DNA of 32,110 bases from UBA6772 sp963933205 (GTDB lineage: Bacteria; Bacteroidota; Bacteroidia; Flavobacteriales; UBA7430): positions 1 through 32,110 of the forward strand of contig CAWVTK010000006.1 of assembly GCA_963933205.1 (NCBI GenBank). The letters run 5' to 3'. This document shows positions 24,053 through 32,110 of this stretch, in pieces. The stretch's first letter is position 1. The number at the start of each line of letters is the position of its first letter. Both the position numbers and the translations under genes were made by a program. Below the pieces are notes generated by a model that was not told the origin of the DNA, did not search any database, and was given only the letters and a program-made list of their open reading frames with translations.

Positions 24053-24377
24053 TAATAGAGCACTGTTTATTCTTTTTGTCGTACAAAAACAGATTTTAAT
24101 TTAATCGCATCTACACATTAGCGGTAAAAAAGCGACTTATCGTTTGTAAACTTAAGTACCTTTTTTTTTAAAGCAGAAGGTGGTTTTTTGTACCTCGTTG
24201 TTATAACTTTTAGGAGTATTCTACACATCAATTATGTCATAATCAAACCACAAAATTACTTCTTGACAAGAACTAAATATTAATAACAGACTCAAAGAAC
24301 AAGTATTTTTTCATGTAAGTAAATGTTTTATTTTCGAGTCCAACTATATTAATAACAAGTTGTTTTGATCTAATCGT
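24053..24377. other. Non-coding AT-rich intergenic stretch
   Basis: The gap between the two terminators holds no reading frame, tRNA or recognisable RNA. It has two copies of ATATTAATAACA (24278-24289 and 24346-24357), 68 bases apart, the second lying within a CAACT...AGTTG inverted repeat (24341-24362). Nothing else is evident. Confidence 0.6.
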
Positions 24378-24412
24378 AACAAAAAAAAACACAGGCGAAT
24401 TGCTTGTGTTTT
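24378..24412 (-). terminator. Terminator after yebC
   Basis: An 11-bp stem (24386-24396 with 24402-24412, one G-T pair) with a GAATT loop is followed on the minus strand by a run of nine T. It lies about 54 bases past the yebC stop. Confidence 0.8.
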
Positions 24413-24465
24413 AGAGTAAATATACGATGAATTAGTAGCTAAAGTGTTTGGGTAAATTGGATTAT

Positions 24466-25173
24466 CTAGGCTAAATTTGTGTATACATTTTGTACATCAT
24501 CGTCTTCTTCTATTTTTTCTAGCAGTTTATTTACATCAGCCTCTTGTTCTTCACTAAGTTTTTTAACTGTAGTAGGAATTCGATCAAAGCCCGAGCTTAA
24601 AATTTCAAATTTAAGTTCTTCTAAAGATTTTTGAATGGATCCAAAATTAGGGAAATCGCCGTAAATCATTATGCCATCTTCGTCTTCAAATACTTCTTCG
24701 GCGCCGGCATCAATAAGTTCAAATTCTAATTCTTCTAAATCTTGACCTGTATTAGCAATCATGAAATTGCATTTGTGTTCAAACATAAATTCCACAGAAC
24801 CGGAGGTTCCTAAGGAGCCGTCACACTTATTAAAATAGCTTCGAACATTAGCCACTGTTCGGTTGTTATTGTCCGTAGCAGTTTCAATTAAAACTGCAAT
24901 ACCATGTGCTGCATAGCCTTCAAATATCGCTTCTTTGTAGTTGGAAACATCTTTGTCAGAAGCTTTTTTTATAGCTCTTTCAATGTTTTCCTTTGGCATG
25001 TTTGCTGTTTTTGCATTCTGAATAACAGCTCTTAATTTTGAGTTTGATTCAGGATCTGGGCCACCATCTTTAATTGCCATTACAATGTCTTTACCAATTC
25101 GGGTAAAGATTTTAGACATAGCTGCCCATCGTTTCATTTTTCGTCCTTTCCTTAATTCAAATGCTCTTCCCAT
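24466..25173 (-). CDS. YebC/PmpR family DNA- or ribosome-associated regulator
   Basis: A 235-residue YebC/TACO1-type protein, full length. The N-terminus has RKMKRWAAMSKIFTRIGKDI and the signature NMPKENIERAIKK. The middle has YEGYAPHG-like FEGYAAHGIAVLIE, and GSLGTSGSVEFMF marks the second domain. Members are described as transcriptional regulators, and recent work links them to relief of ribosome stalling at proline runs. It is monocistronic, with a TATATTTG promoter element 23 bases upstream and its own terminator. Confidence 0.95.
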   Translation of the reverse strand: MGRAFELRKGRKMKRWAAMSKIFTRIGKDIVMAIKDGGPDPESNSKLRAVIQNAKTANMPKENIERAIKKASDKDVSNYKEAIFEGYAAHGIAVLIETATDNNNRTVANVRSYFNKCDGSLGTSGSVEFMFEHKCNFMIANTGQDLEELEFELIDAGAEEVFEDEDGIMIYGDFPNFGSIQKSLEELKFEILSSGFDRIPTTVKKLSEEQEADVNKLLEKIEEDDDVQNVYTNLA

Positions 25174-25196
25174 TTTTCTGGATTTTTATCTTTTGT

Positions 25197-25204
25197 CAAA
25201 TATA
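25197..25204 (-). promoter_or_regulatory. -7 element of yebC
   Basis: TATATTTG on the minus strand ends 23 bases before the yebC ATG, in the 69-base gap after the S9 peptidase gene. Confidence 0.52.
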
Positions 25205-25242
25205 TAAAATGATGTTTAATAGTCCTTGCGTTAAAACCGAAT

Positions 25243-27375
25243 TTAGTCTTCTTTACTTTTGTTGTTTTCTACTATATAGTTGATTACTTTAGTCATTAAG
25301 TGCACCCGGTCTTTTCCTCTTACATTGTGTTTATGGCCCGGGTAAGCAAAGTAATCTAAAGGAACACCCTGGCGAACACATTCTTGAACAAATGCTAAGG
25401 AATGTTGCCAAAGCACAACATCATCCTGAGTTCCGTGTATCATTAATAATTTATCTTCCAAGTTTTTTGCTTTGTTTAACAAGCTTGTTTTGCTGTAGCC
25501 TTCTGGATTGGATTCTGGTGTATCCATAAAGCGTTCTGTATACATGATTTCGTAAAACTTCCAGTCTATAACTGGCCCTCCAGCTACGCCACAGGTAAAT
25601 ACATTGGGGTAAGTACAGAGTAGGTTTGTTGTCATAAACCCTCCATAACTCCATCCATGTACTGCAATTCTATCTTTGTTTACAAAGTCTAAAGATCTTA
25701 AATGCGCCACACCCGCAAGTTGATCTCTCATTTCTACCTCACCTAAGTTTCTAAATAGGACTTGTTCAAATTCACGTCCACGATTTTCAGAACCTCTACC
25801 ATCTACTGTAAATACTAGGTAATTGTATTGGTTTGCCAAATAATGCATCCATAAAGAGGCTGCCGCTAAGCTTGTGTTTGTAATCAGTTGCACTCCTGGT
25901 CCGTTGTATACATATACTAAAACTGGGTAAGATTTGGAAGCATCAAAATTGGCAGGTTTTATCAATCGACAATTTAGCTCGGTCCCTTCTTCAGCTTTTA
26001 TAGTATACAGTTGCGTCTGTCCTAATAGGGTGTTTTCAAAAGGATCTTTAGACTGTAAAAGTGTTTTTTCTTCTTTACCTGAGCTGGTTATAATTTTAAT
26101 AGTACCCGGATTTTTTAAACTCTTGTAGGAGTCTAAAATTAAGGTGCCATTGTGGTTGGCTTTTATCGTGTGTATTCCTTCCTGATCAGTTAACTTAACA
26201 GATCTTGAATTTTTAAGTGCAGATTTGTATACCTGTGTGTCCAATCCATTATTGTCAGTTCCAGTTAATAGAACAGATTTGTTTGTAAAACCAATAATAT
26301 CTTTAACTACCCAAGGTCCTTTGGTTACTTGATTTAATAAAGTTCCGTTTACAGAGTATCGGTAAATATGGTCGAAACCATCTCGCTCAGATCTCCATAA
26401 AAACTCCTGATTGTTTCCTTTCACAAAAAGCATTGGATGAAGAGGTTGTACATAATTACTGTGCTTTTCTTCAAATAATGTATTCAAAAAGTCTCCAGTT
26501 TCAGCATCGTATTTATTTAGTTTAACATGGTTTTGATCCCTATTTAGTACTGCAATATAAAGGTGCTTATCATCGGGACTCCAGGCAATATTTGTAAGGT
26601 ATTGTTCTTTGGGACCCTCCGTTTTTACATAAATTGTTTTTTCGGTTTCCAAATTGTAAATACCTAAAGTAACATGATGACTTGCCATACCAGCCATTGG
26701 GTATTTTATCATGTTAAGCTCAGCTACTCGTGCATCTGTATTTACCAAAGGATAATCGGAAACCATACGCTCGTCTTTTCTGTAGAAAGCAATACGCCCG
26801 CCATTGTTTGACCAAAAGGTACCCTTGTATACCCCAAATTCAAACCGATGAACAGCCTGTCCATTTACAACCGTTTCCGTATCATCATTCGTTATTTTAT
26901 GTGTTTTACCCTTTGTGTCTTGAAGGTACAGGTTGTTTTTAAGGGTATAGGCTATCGCATTGGCAGCATCCGAAAACTCTGTGTTTTCTGCCATTTCATC
27001 AACGCGGAGTAACTCTAGGATTTGTTTTGTTATAAGATCGTAGCTGTAATAAGTGCTCTTATTTTTAAATCGAAAACTACTTTTACCCAACCAATTAATT
27101 CGTGGAAACTGCTTTAACGTATCTCCAGTAATACGTTTGTTAAGCATCGAAAGTGCTAAAGTGTCTTTTAGGCCATCGAGCGCTTCGGTAATTAAATTGC
27201 TGCCTTCAGTATAGCAAAAACGATTGCTGTTTTTTATCCACTGTAAACCGTTCATTCGATCAGGAGCAAATTTGCTCCATCGAGCCAGTATGGCGTCATC
27301 AAGACTTAAACTATCTTTTTGTGCATAAGTAGAAGCACTTAAACAGAGTACCGCGATAAAGATTATTTTTTTCAT
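25243..27375 (-). CDS. S9 family peptidase, dipeptidyl peptidase IV-like
   Basis: A 710-residue secreted serine peptidase. The signal peptide ends near STYAQ (residue 19). A beta-propeller (DPPIV N-terminal domain) covers about 30-460, and the alpha/beta-hydrolase domain follows. The triad is Ser576 (GWSYGGF), Asp651 (HGTQDD) and His681 (YPGHKHN). The propeller segment where classical DPP4 has a double-Glu motif reads HRFEFG (176-181), so at most one Glu is retained and strict dipeptidyl activity is uncertain. It probably cleaves peptides in the periplasm or at the cell surface. It is monocistronic, divergent from porQ. Confidence 0.93.
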   Translation of the reverse strand: MKKIIFIAVLCLSASTYAQKDSLSLDDAILARWSKFAPDRMNGLQWIKNSNRFCYTEGSNLITEALDGLKDTLALSMLNKRITGDTLKQFPRINWLGKSSFRFKNKSTYYSYDLITKQILELLRVDEMAENTEFSDAANAIAYTLKNNLYLQDTKGKTHKITNDDTETVVNGQAVHRFEFGVYKGTFWSNNGGRIAFYRKDERMVSDYPLVNTDARVAELNMIKYPMAGMASHHVTLGIYNLETEKTIYVKTEGPKEQYLTNIAWSPDDKHLYIAVLNRDQNHVKLNKYDAETGDFLNTLFEEKHSNYVQPLHPMLFVKGNNQEFLWRSERDGFDHIYRYSVNGTLLNQVTKGPWVVKDIIGFTNKSVLLTGTDNNGLDTQVYKSALKNSRSVKLTDQEGIHTIKANHNGTLILDSYKSLKNPGTIKIITSSGKEEKTLLQSKDPFENTLLGQTQLYTIKAEEGTELNCRLIKPANFDASKSYPVLVYVYNGPGVQLITNTSLAAASLWMHYLANQYNYLVFTVDGRGSENRGREFEQVLFRNLGEVEMRDQLAGVAHLRSLDFVNKDRIAVHGWSYGGFMTTNLLCTYPNVFTCGVAGGPVIDWKFYEIMYTERFMDTPESNPEGYSKTSLLNKAKNLEDKLLMIHGTQDDVVLWQHSLAFVQECVRQGVPLDYFAYPGHKHNVRGKDRVHLMTKVINYIVENNKSKED

Positions 27376-27399
27376 TTCATACTGTTTTTAAATCCATAA

Positions 27400-27407
27400 C
27401 AAAGCTA
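27400..27407 (-). promoter_or_regulatory. -7 element of the S9 peptidase gene
   Basis: TAGCTTTG on the minus strand ends 24 bases before the ATG. An adjacent AAAGC/GCTTT inverted repeat overlaps it. Confidence 0.5.
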
Positions 27408-27462
27408 AAAAGCTTTTTGTAAAATACTAATAAGTTGAAGACTTCGTTATCGATTAGATTAC

Positions 27463-27470
27463 TATTTTTG
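27463..27470 (+). promoter_or_regulatory. -7 element of porQ
   Basis: TATTTTTG matches the consensus and ends five bases before the porQ ATG, so the mRNA should have almost no leader. Confidence 0.55.
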
Positions 27471-27475
27471 TCTTT

Positions 27476-28498
27476 ATGAAGTTTACACATTTATTTTTAA
27501 TTCTATTTATTATTTCTAAGTCAGTTTTCGCACAAATTGGTGGCGATAATACCTACGAATTTTTGAACTTAACAAGTTCAGCAAGAGTACTTGCTTTAGG
27601 AAACTCTTTGATAAATACGTTTGATAACGATGTAAATTTAGCACATCAACTTCCCTCGTTGAATCATGAAGGTATGAACAATCAGCTGTCTGCAAATTTT
27701 ACAAATTACTATGCAGGAATTAGCTTTGGTAGCTTACTTTATGGCTTGCCCAATAAAAAGCTCGGAAACATTACTCTGGGTATGCAGTATTTAAACTACG
27801 GCGAATTTAAACGTACAGATGAGTATGGAAATCAAATGGGTGTTTTTAGAGCTGGGGAATATGCAGCCTATGCCTCTTCGGCATTACATTTTGATTCTGT
27901 TTTACATGTTGGAGCTGCTTTAAAAGGCGTTTACTCTAACTTAGATTCCTATGTTTCTTACGGTTTATTAACCGACTTATCTGCTACTTATTCTTTAAAA
28001 GAGGGTAGAATGTTAGCTTCTGTTCTTGTTCGGAATTTAGGATTTCAACTAAAAACGTATGCCGGGAATAGAGAGTCTATGCCTTTTGAGCTTTTAGTTG
28101 GGGTGTCAACTAAATTAGAGCATGCGCCTCTGCGTTGGTCTATAACCTGGGCCCATCTAGAGAAGTGGGATCTGTCTTACGAAGATTCAGAATCAAACCT
28201 ACAATCTAATCAAACAGTTGAGAGCACTTATTCATTTAGAGACAATTTAGTTTCTCACCTACATTTAGGTGGTGAGTTTCTGTTTAGTAAAAACTTTAAT
28301 ATTAGGCTAGGTTATAACTTTAAAAGACGGCAAGAACTGGCTCTAGATTTATACAAGCATAATGTAGGTATGTCTTGGGGTTTCACCATGAAGGTTTCAA
28401 AGTTCCACTTCAATTACTCTAGAGCAGCGCTTCACGCAACTGGACCTATGCATACATTTTCTGTAACTTCTAATTTAGGAGAATTTAAACGCAAATGA
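27476..28498 (+). CDS. porQ: Type IX secretion system protein PorQ
   Basis: A 340-residue outer-membrane beta-barrel-like protein of the PorQ family, associated with type IX secretion in gliding and protein-exporting Bacteroidota. The signal peptide is KFTHLFLILFIISKSVFAQ. The family opening GGDNTYEFLNLTSSARVLALGN follows at once. The rest alternates amphipathic strands (LGNITLGMQYLNYGEF, SYVSYGLLTDLSATYSL). Its stop overlaps the cmk start (ATGA), a pairing common in this phylum, and its promoter element lies five bases upstream. Confidence 0.93.
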   Translation: MKFTHLFLILFIISKSVFAQIGGDNTYEFLNLTSSARVLALGNSLINTFDNDVNLAHQLPSLNHEGMNNQLSANFTNYYAGISFGSLLYGLPNKKLGNITLGMQYLNYGEFKRTDEYGNQMGVFRAGEYAAYASSALHFDSVLHVGAALKGVYSNLDSYVSYGLLTDLSATYSLKEGRMLASVLVRNLGFQLKTYAGNRESMPFELLVGVSTKLEHAPLRWSITWAHLEKWDLSYEDSESNLQSNQTVESTYSFRDNLVSHLHLGGEFLFSKNFNIRLGYNFKRRQELALDLYKHNVGMSWGFTMKVSKFHFNYSRAALHATGPMHTFSVTSNLGEFKRK

Positions 28499-29178
28499 AA
28501 AAAATCATTATTGCCATAGATGGGTATTCATCCACAGGTAAAAGCACCTTGGCCAAATCATTAGCTAAAAGCCTTTCGTATAGGTATATAGATACTGGTG
28601 CAATGTATAGGGTTGTTACTTTGTTTGCCATGCGAAACGGTTTTGTAACCGAGACTAAAGTAAACAGTTCGGGTTTAATTTCTAATTTAAATCAAATCGA
28701 CATTTCTTTTCAACTTAACGCTCAAGGCAAGTCAGAAGCTTGTTTAAATGCTGTTTCTGTAGAAAAAGAAATTAGAGGAATGGAGGTCTCATCCTTCGTA
28801 AGTAAAGTAAGTGCTATAGCAGAAGTACGAGAGTTATTGGTTTCGCAACAACAATTGATGGGTAATGCAAGAGGTATTGTTATGGACGGTAGAGATATTG
28901 GTTCTGTCGTTTTTCCTCAAGCAGAATTAAAACTTTTTATGACCGCATCCGAAGAGGTTCGGGTACAAAGACGCTTAGATGAGTTGATGGAGAACGGAAC
29001 CGAAGTGAGTTTTGATGCGGTGAAAAAAAACTTAAGCGAGCGAGACTATTTAGATACCCATAGAGCCATTTCTCCATTGATTAAAACCAAAGATGCCTTA
29101 GTATTGGACAACAGTTGTATGACTAGAGCAGAGCAATTGTCTTGGATATTAGAGCAGGTTAGTTTAAAGTGTTTGTAA
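28495..29178 (+). CDS. cmk: Cytidylate kinase
   Basis: Phosphorylates CMP and dCMP to the diphosphates. Its 227 residues match the bacterial enzyme. The P-loop is GYSSTGKST (10-18), followed by YIDTGAMYR for nucleotide monophosphate binding, then MDGRDIGS, and VQRRLDELM in the lid. It is translationally coupled to porQ. The last 20 bases overlap, tail to tail, the gene for a secreted thioredoxin-like protein. Confidence 0.96.
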   Translation: MKKIIIAIDGYSSTGKSTLAKSLAKSLSYRYIDTGAMYRVVTLFAMRNGFVTETKVNSSGLISNLNQIDISFQLNAQGKSEACLNAVSVEKEIRGMEVSSFVSKVSAIAEVRELLVSQQQLMGNARGIVMDGRDIGSVVFPQAELKLFMTASEEVRVQRRLDELMENGTEVSFDAVKKNLSERDYLDTHRAISPLIKTKDALVLDNSCMTRAEQLSWILEQVSLKCL

Positions 29179-30463
29179 ACAGTATTTTTTCGGTGTAAAA
29201 ACTGCCATCCTCGTAGATGCTTTTTTCTAAGTAGATTCCACTTTTTATTGGGTAGTTTATGAGTTGACCCATGATGTTGAAGTACTGCTTATTTACAATT
29301 CTCTTATTTGTACTGATCGTTTCTTTTAAGCCCACAGGATTCCCTACGTAAAACGAGGCACTAAAATTACTTTCAAAAGGTGTGTTGTAAATTAAAGTGT
29401 CTTGGTTGCTTACTAAGTTAAAAGACCCTTCGCCAAAAGAGCAGCATAAGCCATCTCCCATCAAATCTAATATTGTAAACGTATAGCAATTGTTTAATTC
29501 CAATACAACTGGTATATCAATTTCTTGGTAAGGACTGTAATCAGAACCAATACCTTCTAAAATAACTTCTTGTGCATCGTTGGTTATTAGCCAAACCAAA
29601 TCATTTGGGTAGTTATCCATTTCAATATGAAGCATGAGCTCGGTGTTTGTAGTGCTTATGCCTTGGTTTATCTCGTGAGATACTGTGTTATTATTTTGAT
29701 TTATATCGCCCGGAGTATGCACTCTAAATGCTAGTATTTCTCCGTTTATATTGTCGCTGTAAAAGTCAATAGGGTAGGGTGTGCTGTTGGTATTCATGTT
29801 GGGTGGAAGAAAGTGGTTCCATTGAATATTGCTATGGTAAATGGAATCTACAAAAACATCAATGGTAAGTTCGAAAATTTCATTAGTCCCCACATTACCT
29901 ACTACGAGATTAGCCGCTGCGTTTTCCTGACAATAAATAATCTCATTTGTAACTATATTTACATCGATAAAGTTTGAACCAAACTCACAGAAGTTGATGT
30001 TTTGTTCCCAGTTTAAAATGGTTTCAGGAAAATTAAAATCAAGTACGGTTGTCATGGATCTGTCTGGACAAACAACAATGTAGGTTGGAAAACCCATAAT
30101 AAACGAATCGTAAAGATTAGGTGCGTCAGGTAGGTTAACAAGTGGGTTATTTATGTTCCAAGTTTGACCAATTTCCGCAACCATTTGGTCAGATGCGTTG
30201 CTAATTTCTAACGATATTATTTGTAGTTGATCGCTTCCATTTGGGCCGTTAATGTTCCAGAATTCGTCCAGAAAAGGAGCGCCCTCTTCGCAAGAAGTGC
30301 AATTAACAATAAAAAAGTCTAGTACAACGGTTTTGCCTTGGTCTAAATATTCGTATAAATTGTGCGATGTACCCTCCAAGTCAGTAACCACTAAATTAGG
30401 AGCAGTTTGAGCTGAGAGTAGGGTTTGTAGGATCACACAAAATACAAGTAATCGTTTCGTCAT
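29159..30463 (-). CDS. Secreted thioredoxin-like protein with a T9SS sorting tail
   Basis: A 434-residue multi-domain protein. The signal peptide ends near LLSAQ (residue 19). A TlpA/redoxin-like domain covers about 22-160, with the CxxC site Cys55-Thr-Ser-Cys58 and the cis-Pro loop at GFPTYIVV. A middle domain of about 130 residues follows. About residues 325-375 hold a Cys-rich repeat common in T9SS cargo (CYTFTILDLMGDGLCCSFGEGS). The last ~50 residues (FNIMGQ...SGIYLEK...TEKILF) resemble a type A C-terminal sorting domain, so it is likely exported by the type IX system and kept at the surface or released. It follows the phosphorylase gene by 38 bases. A near-match promoter, GATATTTG, lies at 30490-30497. 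Confidence 0.85.
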   Translation of the reverse strand: MTKRLLVFCVILQTLLSAQTAPNLVVTDLEGTSHNLYEYLDQGKTVVLDFFIVNCTSCEEGAPFLDEFWNINGPNGSDQLQIISLEISNASDQMVAEIGQTWNINNPLVNLPDAPNLYDSFIMGFPTYIVVCPDRSMTTVLDFNFPETILNWEQNINFCEFGSNFIDVNIVTNEIIYCQENAAANLVVGNVGTNEIFELTIDVFVDSIYHSNIQWNHFLPPNMNTNSTPYPIDFYSDNINGEILAFRVHTPGDINQNNNTVSHEINQGISTTNTELMLHIEMDNYPNDLVWLITNDAQEVILEGIGSDYSPYQEIDIPVVLELNNCYTFTILDLMGDGLCCSFGEGSFNLVSNQDTLIYNTPFESNFSASFYVGNPVGLKETISTNKRIVNKQYFNIMGQLINYPIKSGIYLEKSIYEDGSFYTEKILFTNTLN

Positions 30464-30501
30464 TTTTTGATTTTACAGTGTTTTTTAAGCAAATATCATT
30501 C

Positions 30502-31383
30502 CTATTTGAGAAGTTTTACTTTTTGTAAAATCAAATCAATCATTCCCTCAATTGTTTTCTGTGGTTTTGCGCTAAATTCGCCTGTAAATCTATTGGCTAA
30601 TACGGCGCTAATGCTAATAACTTGGTGGTCAAAAATCTTCCCAAAAGCATAGAGACCAGCTGTTTCCATTTCTAAATTTGTTAGCTGGTAGTTTTTGTAA
30701 TTTACCTCTTTGTAGGAGTTTAAAATTCCCGGGTATTTTATAGGAATTCTGAGCTGTCGACCTTGCGGCGCATAAAAACCATTCATAGTTAAGGTAATTC
30801 CAGCTTTAAATTTACTTTCGTAAAGCTGTTCCCACAAATCTTTAGAAGCCTCAACGGCATAAGGAAAAGCAAGTTTTTCTGGCCACTTTGTTTGGCTAGT
30901 AAATAATTGTGCTAAATCGTTTTCAAATAAATTCTCATTACACTCGTAATGATGTGGTATGCCGTCAATACCGATAGCATATTTAGAAAAAAGGATGCAA
31001 TCTAAAGGAATGTCTGGAGAAAGAGATCCGGTGGTACCTAGTCGAATAATTTTAAATTTACGTTTTTGTTCCTTTACAGAAGAGTTCAAAAGGTTTATTG
31101 AGCTTAAGATGTCTAGCTCATTAAAAACAATGTCTATATTGGCTACTCCAATTCCTGTAGAAATAACAGACACACGTTTGTCTCCAAGCCAACCTGTATG
31201 AGTAACAAACTCCCGGTTTGTCTTTTTTAATTCAATCGAATTAAAGTGTTTTGAAACCTCTGAAACTCGATTAGGGTCTCCCACAACAATAATAATATCT
31301 GCTACGTCTGAGGGGAGAAGTTTAAGGTGATATACAGAAGAATCTTCGTTTAAAATTAATTCTGAAGGAAGAAAATTATTCAT
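30502..31383 (-). CDS. Nucleoside phosphorylase (uridine phosphorylase-like)
   Basis: A 293-residue member of the PNP/UDP phosphorylase family. IIVVGDPNRVSEV near the N-terminus is the phosphate-binding GDP-R motif, VSVISTGIGVANIDI is the conserved core, IRLGTTGSL the base and phosphate contact, and TNLEMETAGLYAFG the ribose-binding MEMET-like motif. It splits nucleosides with phosphate during salvage; the base preference (uridine or purine) cannot be fixed by eye. A TATATTTG promoter element lies 35 bases upstream. Confidence 0.9.
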   Translation of the reverse strand: MNNFLPSELILNEDSSVYHLKLLPSDVADIIIVVGDPNRVSEVSKHFNSIELKKTNREFVTHTGWLGDKRVSVISTGIGVANIDIVFNELDILSSINLLNSSVKEQKRKFKIIRLGTTGSLSPDIPLDCILFSKYAIGIDGIPHHYECNENLFENDLAQLFTSQTKWPEKLAFPYAVEASKDLWEQLYESKFKAGITLTMNGFYAPQGRQLRIPIKYPGILNSYKEVNYKNYQLTNLEMETAGLYAFGKIFDHQVISISAVLANRFTGEFSAKPQKTIEGMIDLILQKVKLLK

Positions 31384-31411
31384 ATTCTTTTAGTAATTTA
31401 GACGGAATATT

Positions 31412-31426
31412 TATTTTTCAAATATA
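31412..31426. promoter_or_regulatory. Overlapping divergent -7 elements
   Basis: On the minus strand TATATTTG (31426-31419) serves the phosphorylase gene. On the plus strand TATTTTTC (31412-31419), one mismatch from consensus, lies 12 bases before the stress-protein ATG. The two share base 31419. Confidence 0.5.
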
Positions 31427-31431
31427 CAACT

Positions 31432-32110
31432 ATGAATTCTACTACATACAGCATTTTAGTACCAATTGGTTTTTCAGAACAATCATTAATTGCTTTAGAG
31501 CAAGCTGAAAGATTAGCCGTTCTTACAAAAGGAGAAATTACATTGTTAAGTGTAATTGAAACCTCTGGAATGCTAACGCGTTTGTTTGGTGAGGACGATG
31601 CTCAGTACAAAGAGTTGAAATCAAATCTTCAAGTAAAACTAGATAAGCTCGCTGCCGAGGTAAGTGCTCGCATAGGTTTAAAAGTAAATGCGATGGCTTC
31701 TAAAGGAAAGGTTTCTCAGAAAATAATTGAAGCATCGGAGCTTATAAGTGCTAAGTTAATTATTATGGGTACTAACGGAACCCCTTCTGAATTTTCAAAA
31801 AAAGTGATTGGTTCAAACGCTTTTAGAGTTGTTACTCATTCTACTTGTCCAGTAATAACCATTAAAGGACAAGATCATTTTAAAGGTTGCAGAAGCATTA
31901 TATTACCACTCGATTTAGAAAAGGAAACCAAAGAGAAAGTATCGCATGCATTAAAACTGGCTCGTTTGTGGGGCGCCACTGTAAGAGTGGTCTCTATTTC
32001 TAATAATAAGGATGAGGATGCCAAGCTCAAGTTAAAAGCTAATTTGAATCAGGTAAAAAAATTCTTGTCTGATGGAGGTATTTCTACCCAAGCGGAAATT
32101 ATAAATTCTG
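31432..32110 (+). CDS. Universal stress protein, two-domain type (3' end outside window)
   Basis: The frame is open from ATG 31432 to the window end, 226 codons. Residues 1 to about 145 form one UspA domain: YSILVPIGFSEQS at the start, then LIIMGTNGTPSEF and VIGSNAFRVVTHSTCPVITI, the nucleotide-binding G-x-x-G...GS segment and C-terminal strand. A second UspA domain begins at CRSIILPLDLEKETKEK and is cut by the window edge. Tandem UspA proteins are common in Bacteroidota and are usually induced by starvation or stress. Confidence 0.9.
   Translation, partial: MNSTTYSILVPIGFSEQSLIALEQAERLAVLTKGEITLLSVIETSGMLTRLFGEDDAQYKELKSNLQVKLDKLAAEVSARIGLKVNAMASKGKVSQKIIEASELISAKLIIMGTNGTPSEFSKKVIGSNAFRVVTHSTCPVITIKGQDHFKGCRSIILPLDLEKETKEKVSHALKLARLWGATVRVVSISNNKDEDAKLKLKANLNQVKKFLSDGGISTQAEIINS

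Noticed and set aside
24053..24465. tRNA or riboswitch in the longest gap
   Set aside because: No cloverleaf, T-loop consensus or known aptamer motif could be found by eye.
26730..26942. Plus-strand frame within the S9 peptidase gene
   Set aside because: It is antisense to the propeller domain and its composition is not protein-like.

Overview
This window is AT-rich, densely packed bacterial chromosome from a member of the Bacteroidota, most likely a Flavobacteriales-type marine or aquatic bacterium. The evidence is a PorQ-like protein and a secreted protein with a type IX secretion sorting tail, a rsfS-ftsH-LUD-cdsA-psd gene block, a DUF3822-rsmD-coaD block, and many gene starts preceded by the Bacteroidota -7 promoter motif TAnnTTTG. 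I cannot name a species. I see no phage, transposon, plasmid, CRISPR array, tRNA or rRNA.

Layout. 1-1014: end of rpsT with its terminator, then radC. 1046-5538 (+): a tightly coupled run of wecB, a NodB-like polysaccharide deacetylase, a FemAB/GNAT-like protein, a small membrane protein and a YjjG-like HAD phosphatase; it looks like a small surface-glycan unit. 10040-5528 (-): rsfS, ftsH, a LUD-domain protein, cdsA and psd, a housekeeping operon for ribosome silencing, membrane proteolysis and phospholipid synthesis. 10156-11311: birA and a convergent small membrane protein.

11351-16853 (-) is the accessory part. It holds a possible gene remnant, a methyltransferase pseudogene with a frameshift and a stop, a DUF1569 gene frameshifted in a run of nine A, a TIGR01777 epimerase-like protein, a four-cysteine uracil-DNA glycosylase-family protein, a DUF2867-type SDR and an SDR lacking the catalytic tyrosine. 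A flavoprotein monooxygenase-like gene is divergent at 17074-18114. Several of these families tend to sit beside photolyase or cryptochrome genes, but no photolyase is present here, so the block may be a decaying or split repair/photobiology locus.

18195-21899: pyrE and a Nudix gene share overlapping divergent start codons; coaD, rsmD, DUF3822 and an unknown membrane-anchored protein form a second minus-strand operon, and coaD overlaps the Nudix gene tail to tail by 53 bases. 21995-23972 (+): a RecD-like helicase and a PlsC-like acyltransferase. 23973-24465 is the one long non-coding gap. 24466-27375 (-): yebC and an S9 peptidase. 27476-29178 (+): porQ and cmk. 29159-31383 (-): a secreted thioredoxin-like protein and a nucleoside phosphorylase. 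The window ends inside a universal stress protein gene.

I did not find a clearly new multi-gene system. The points most worth checking are the two adjacent broken genes, the leaderless-looking promoters of pyrE, the helicase and porQ, the overlapping start codons of pyrE and the Nudix gene, and the coupled wecB-deacetylase-FemAB unit.
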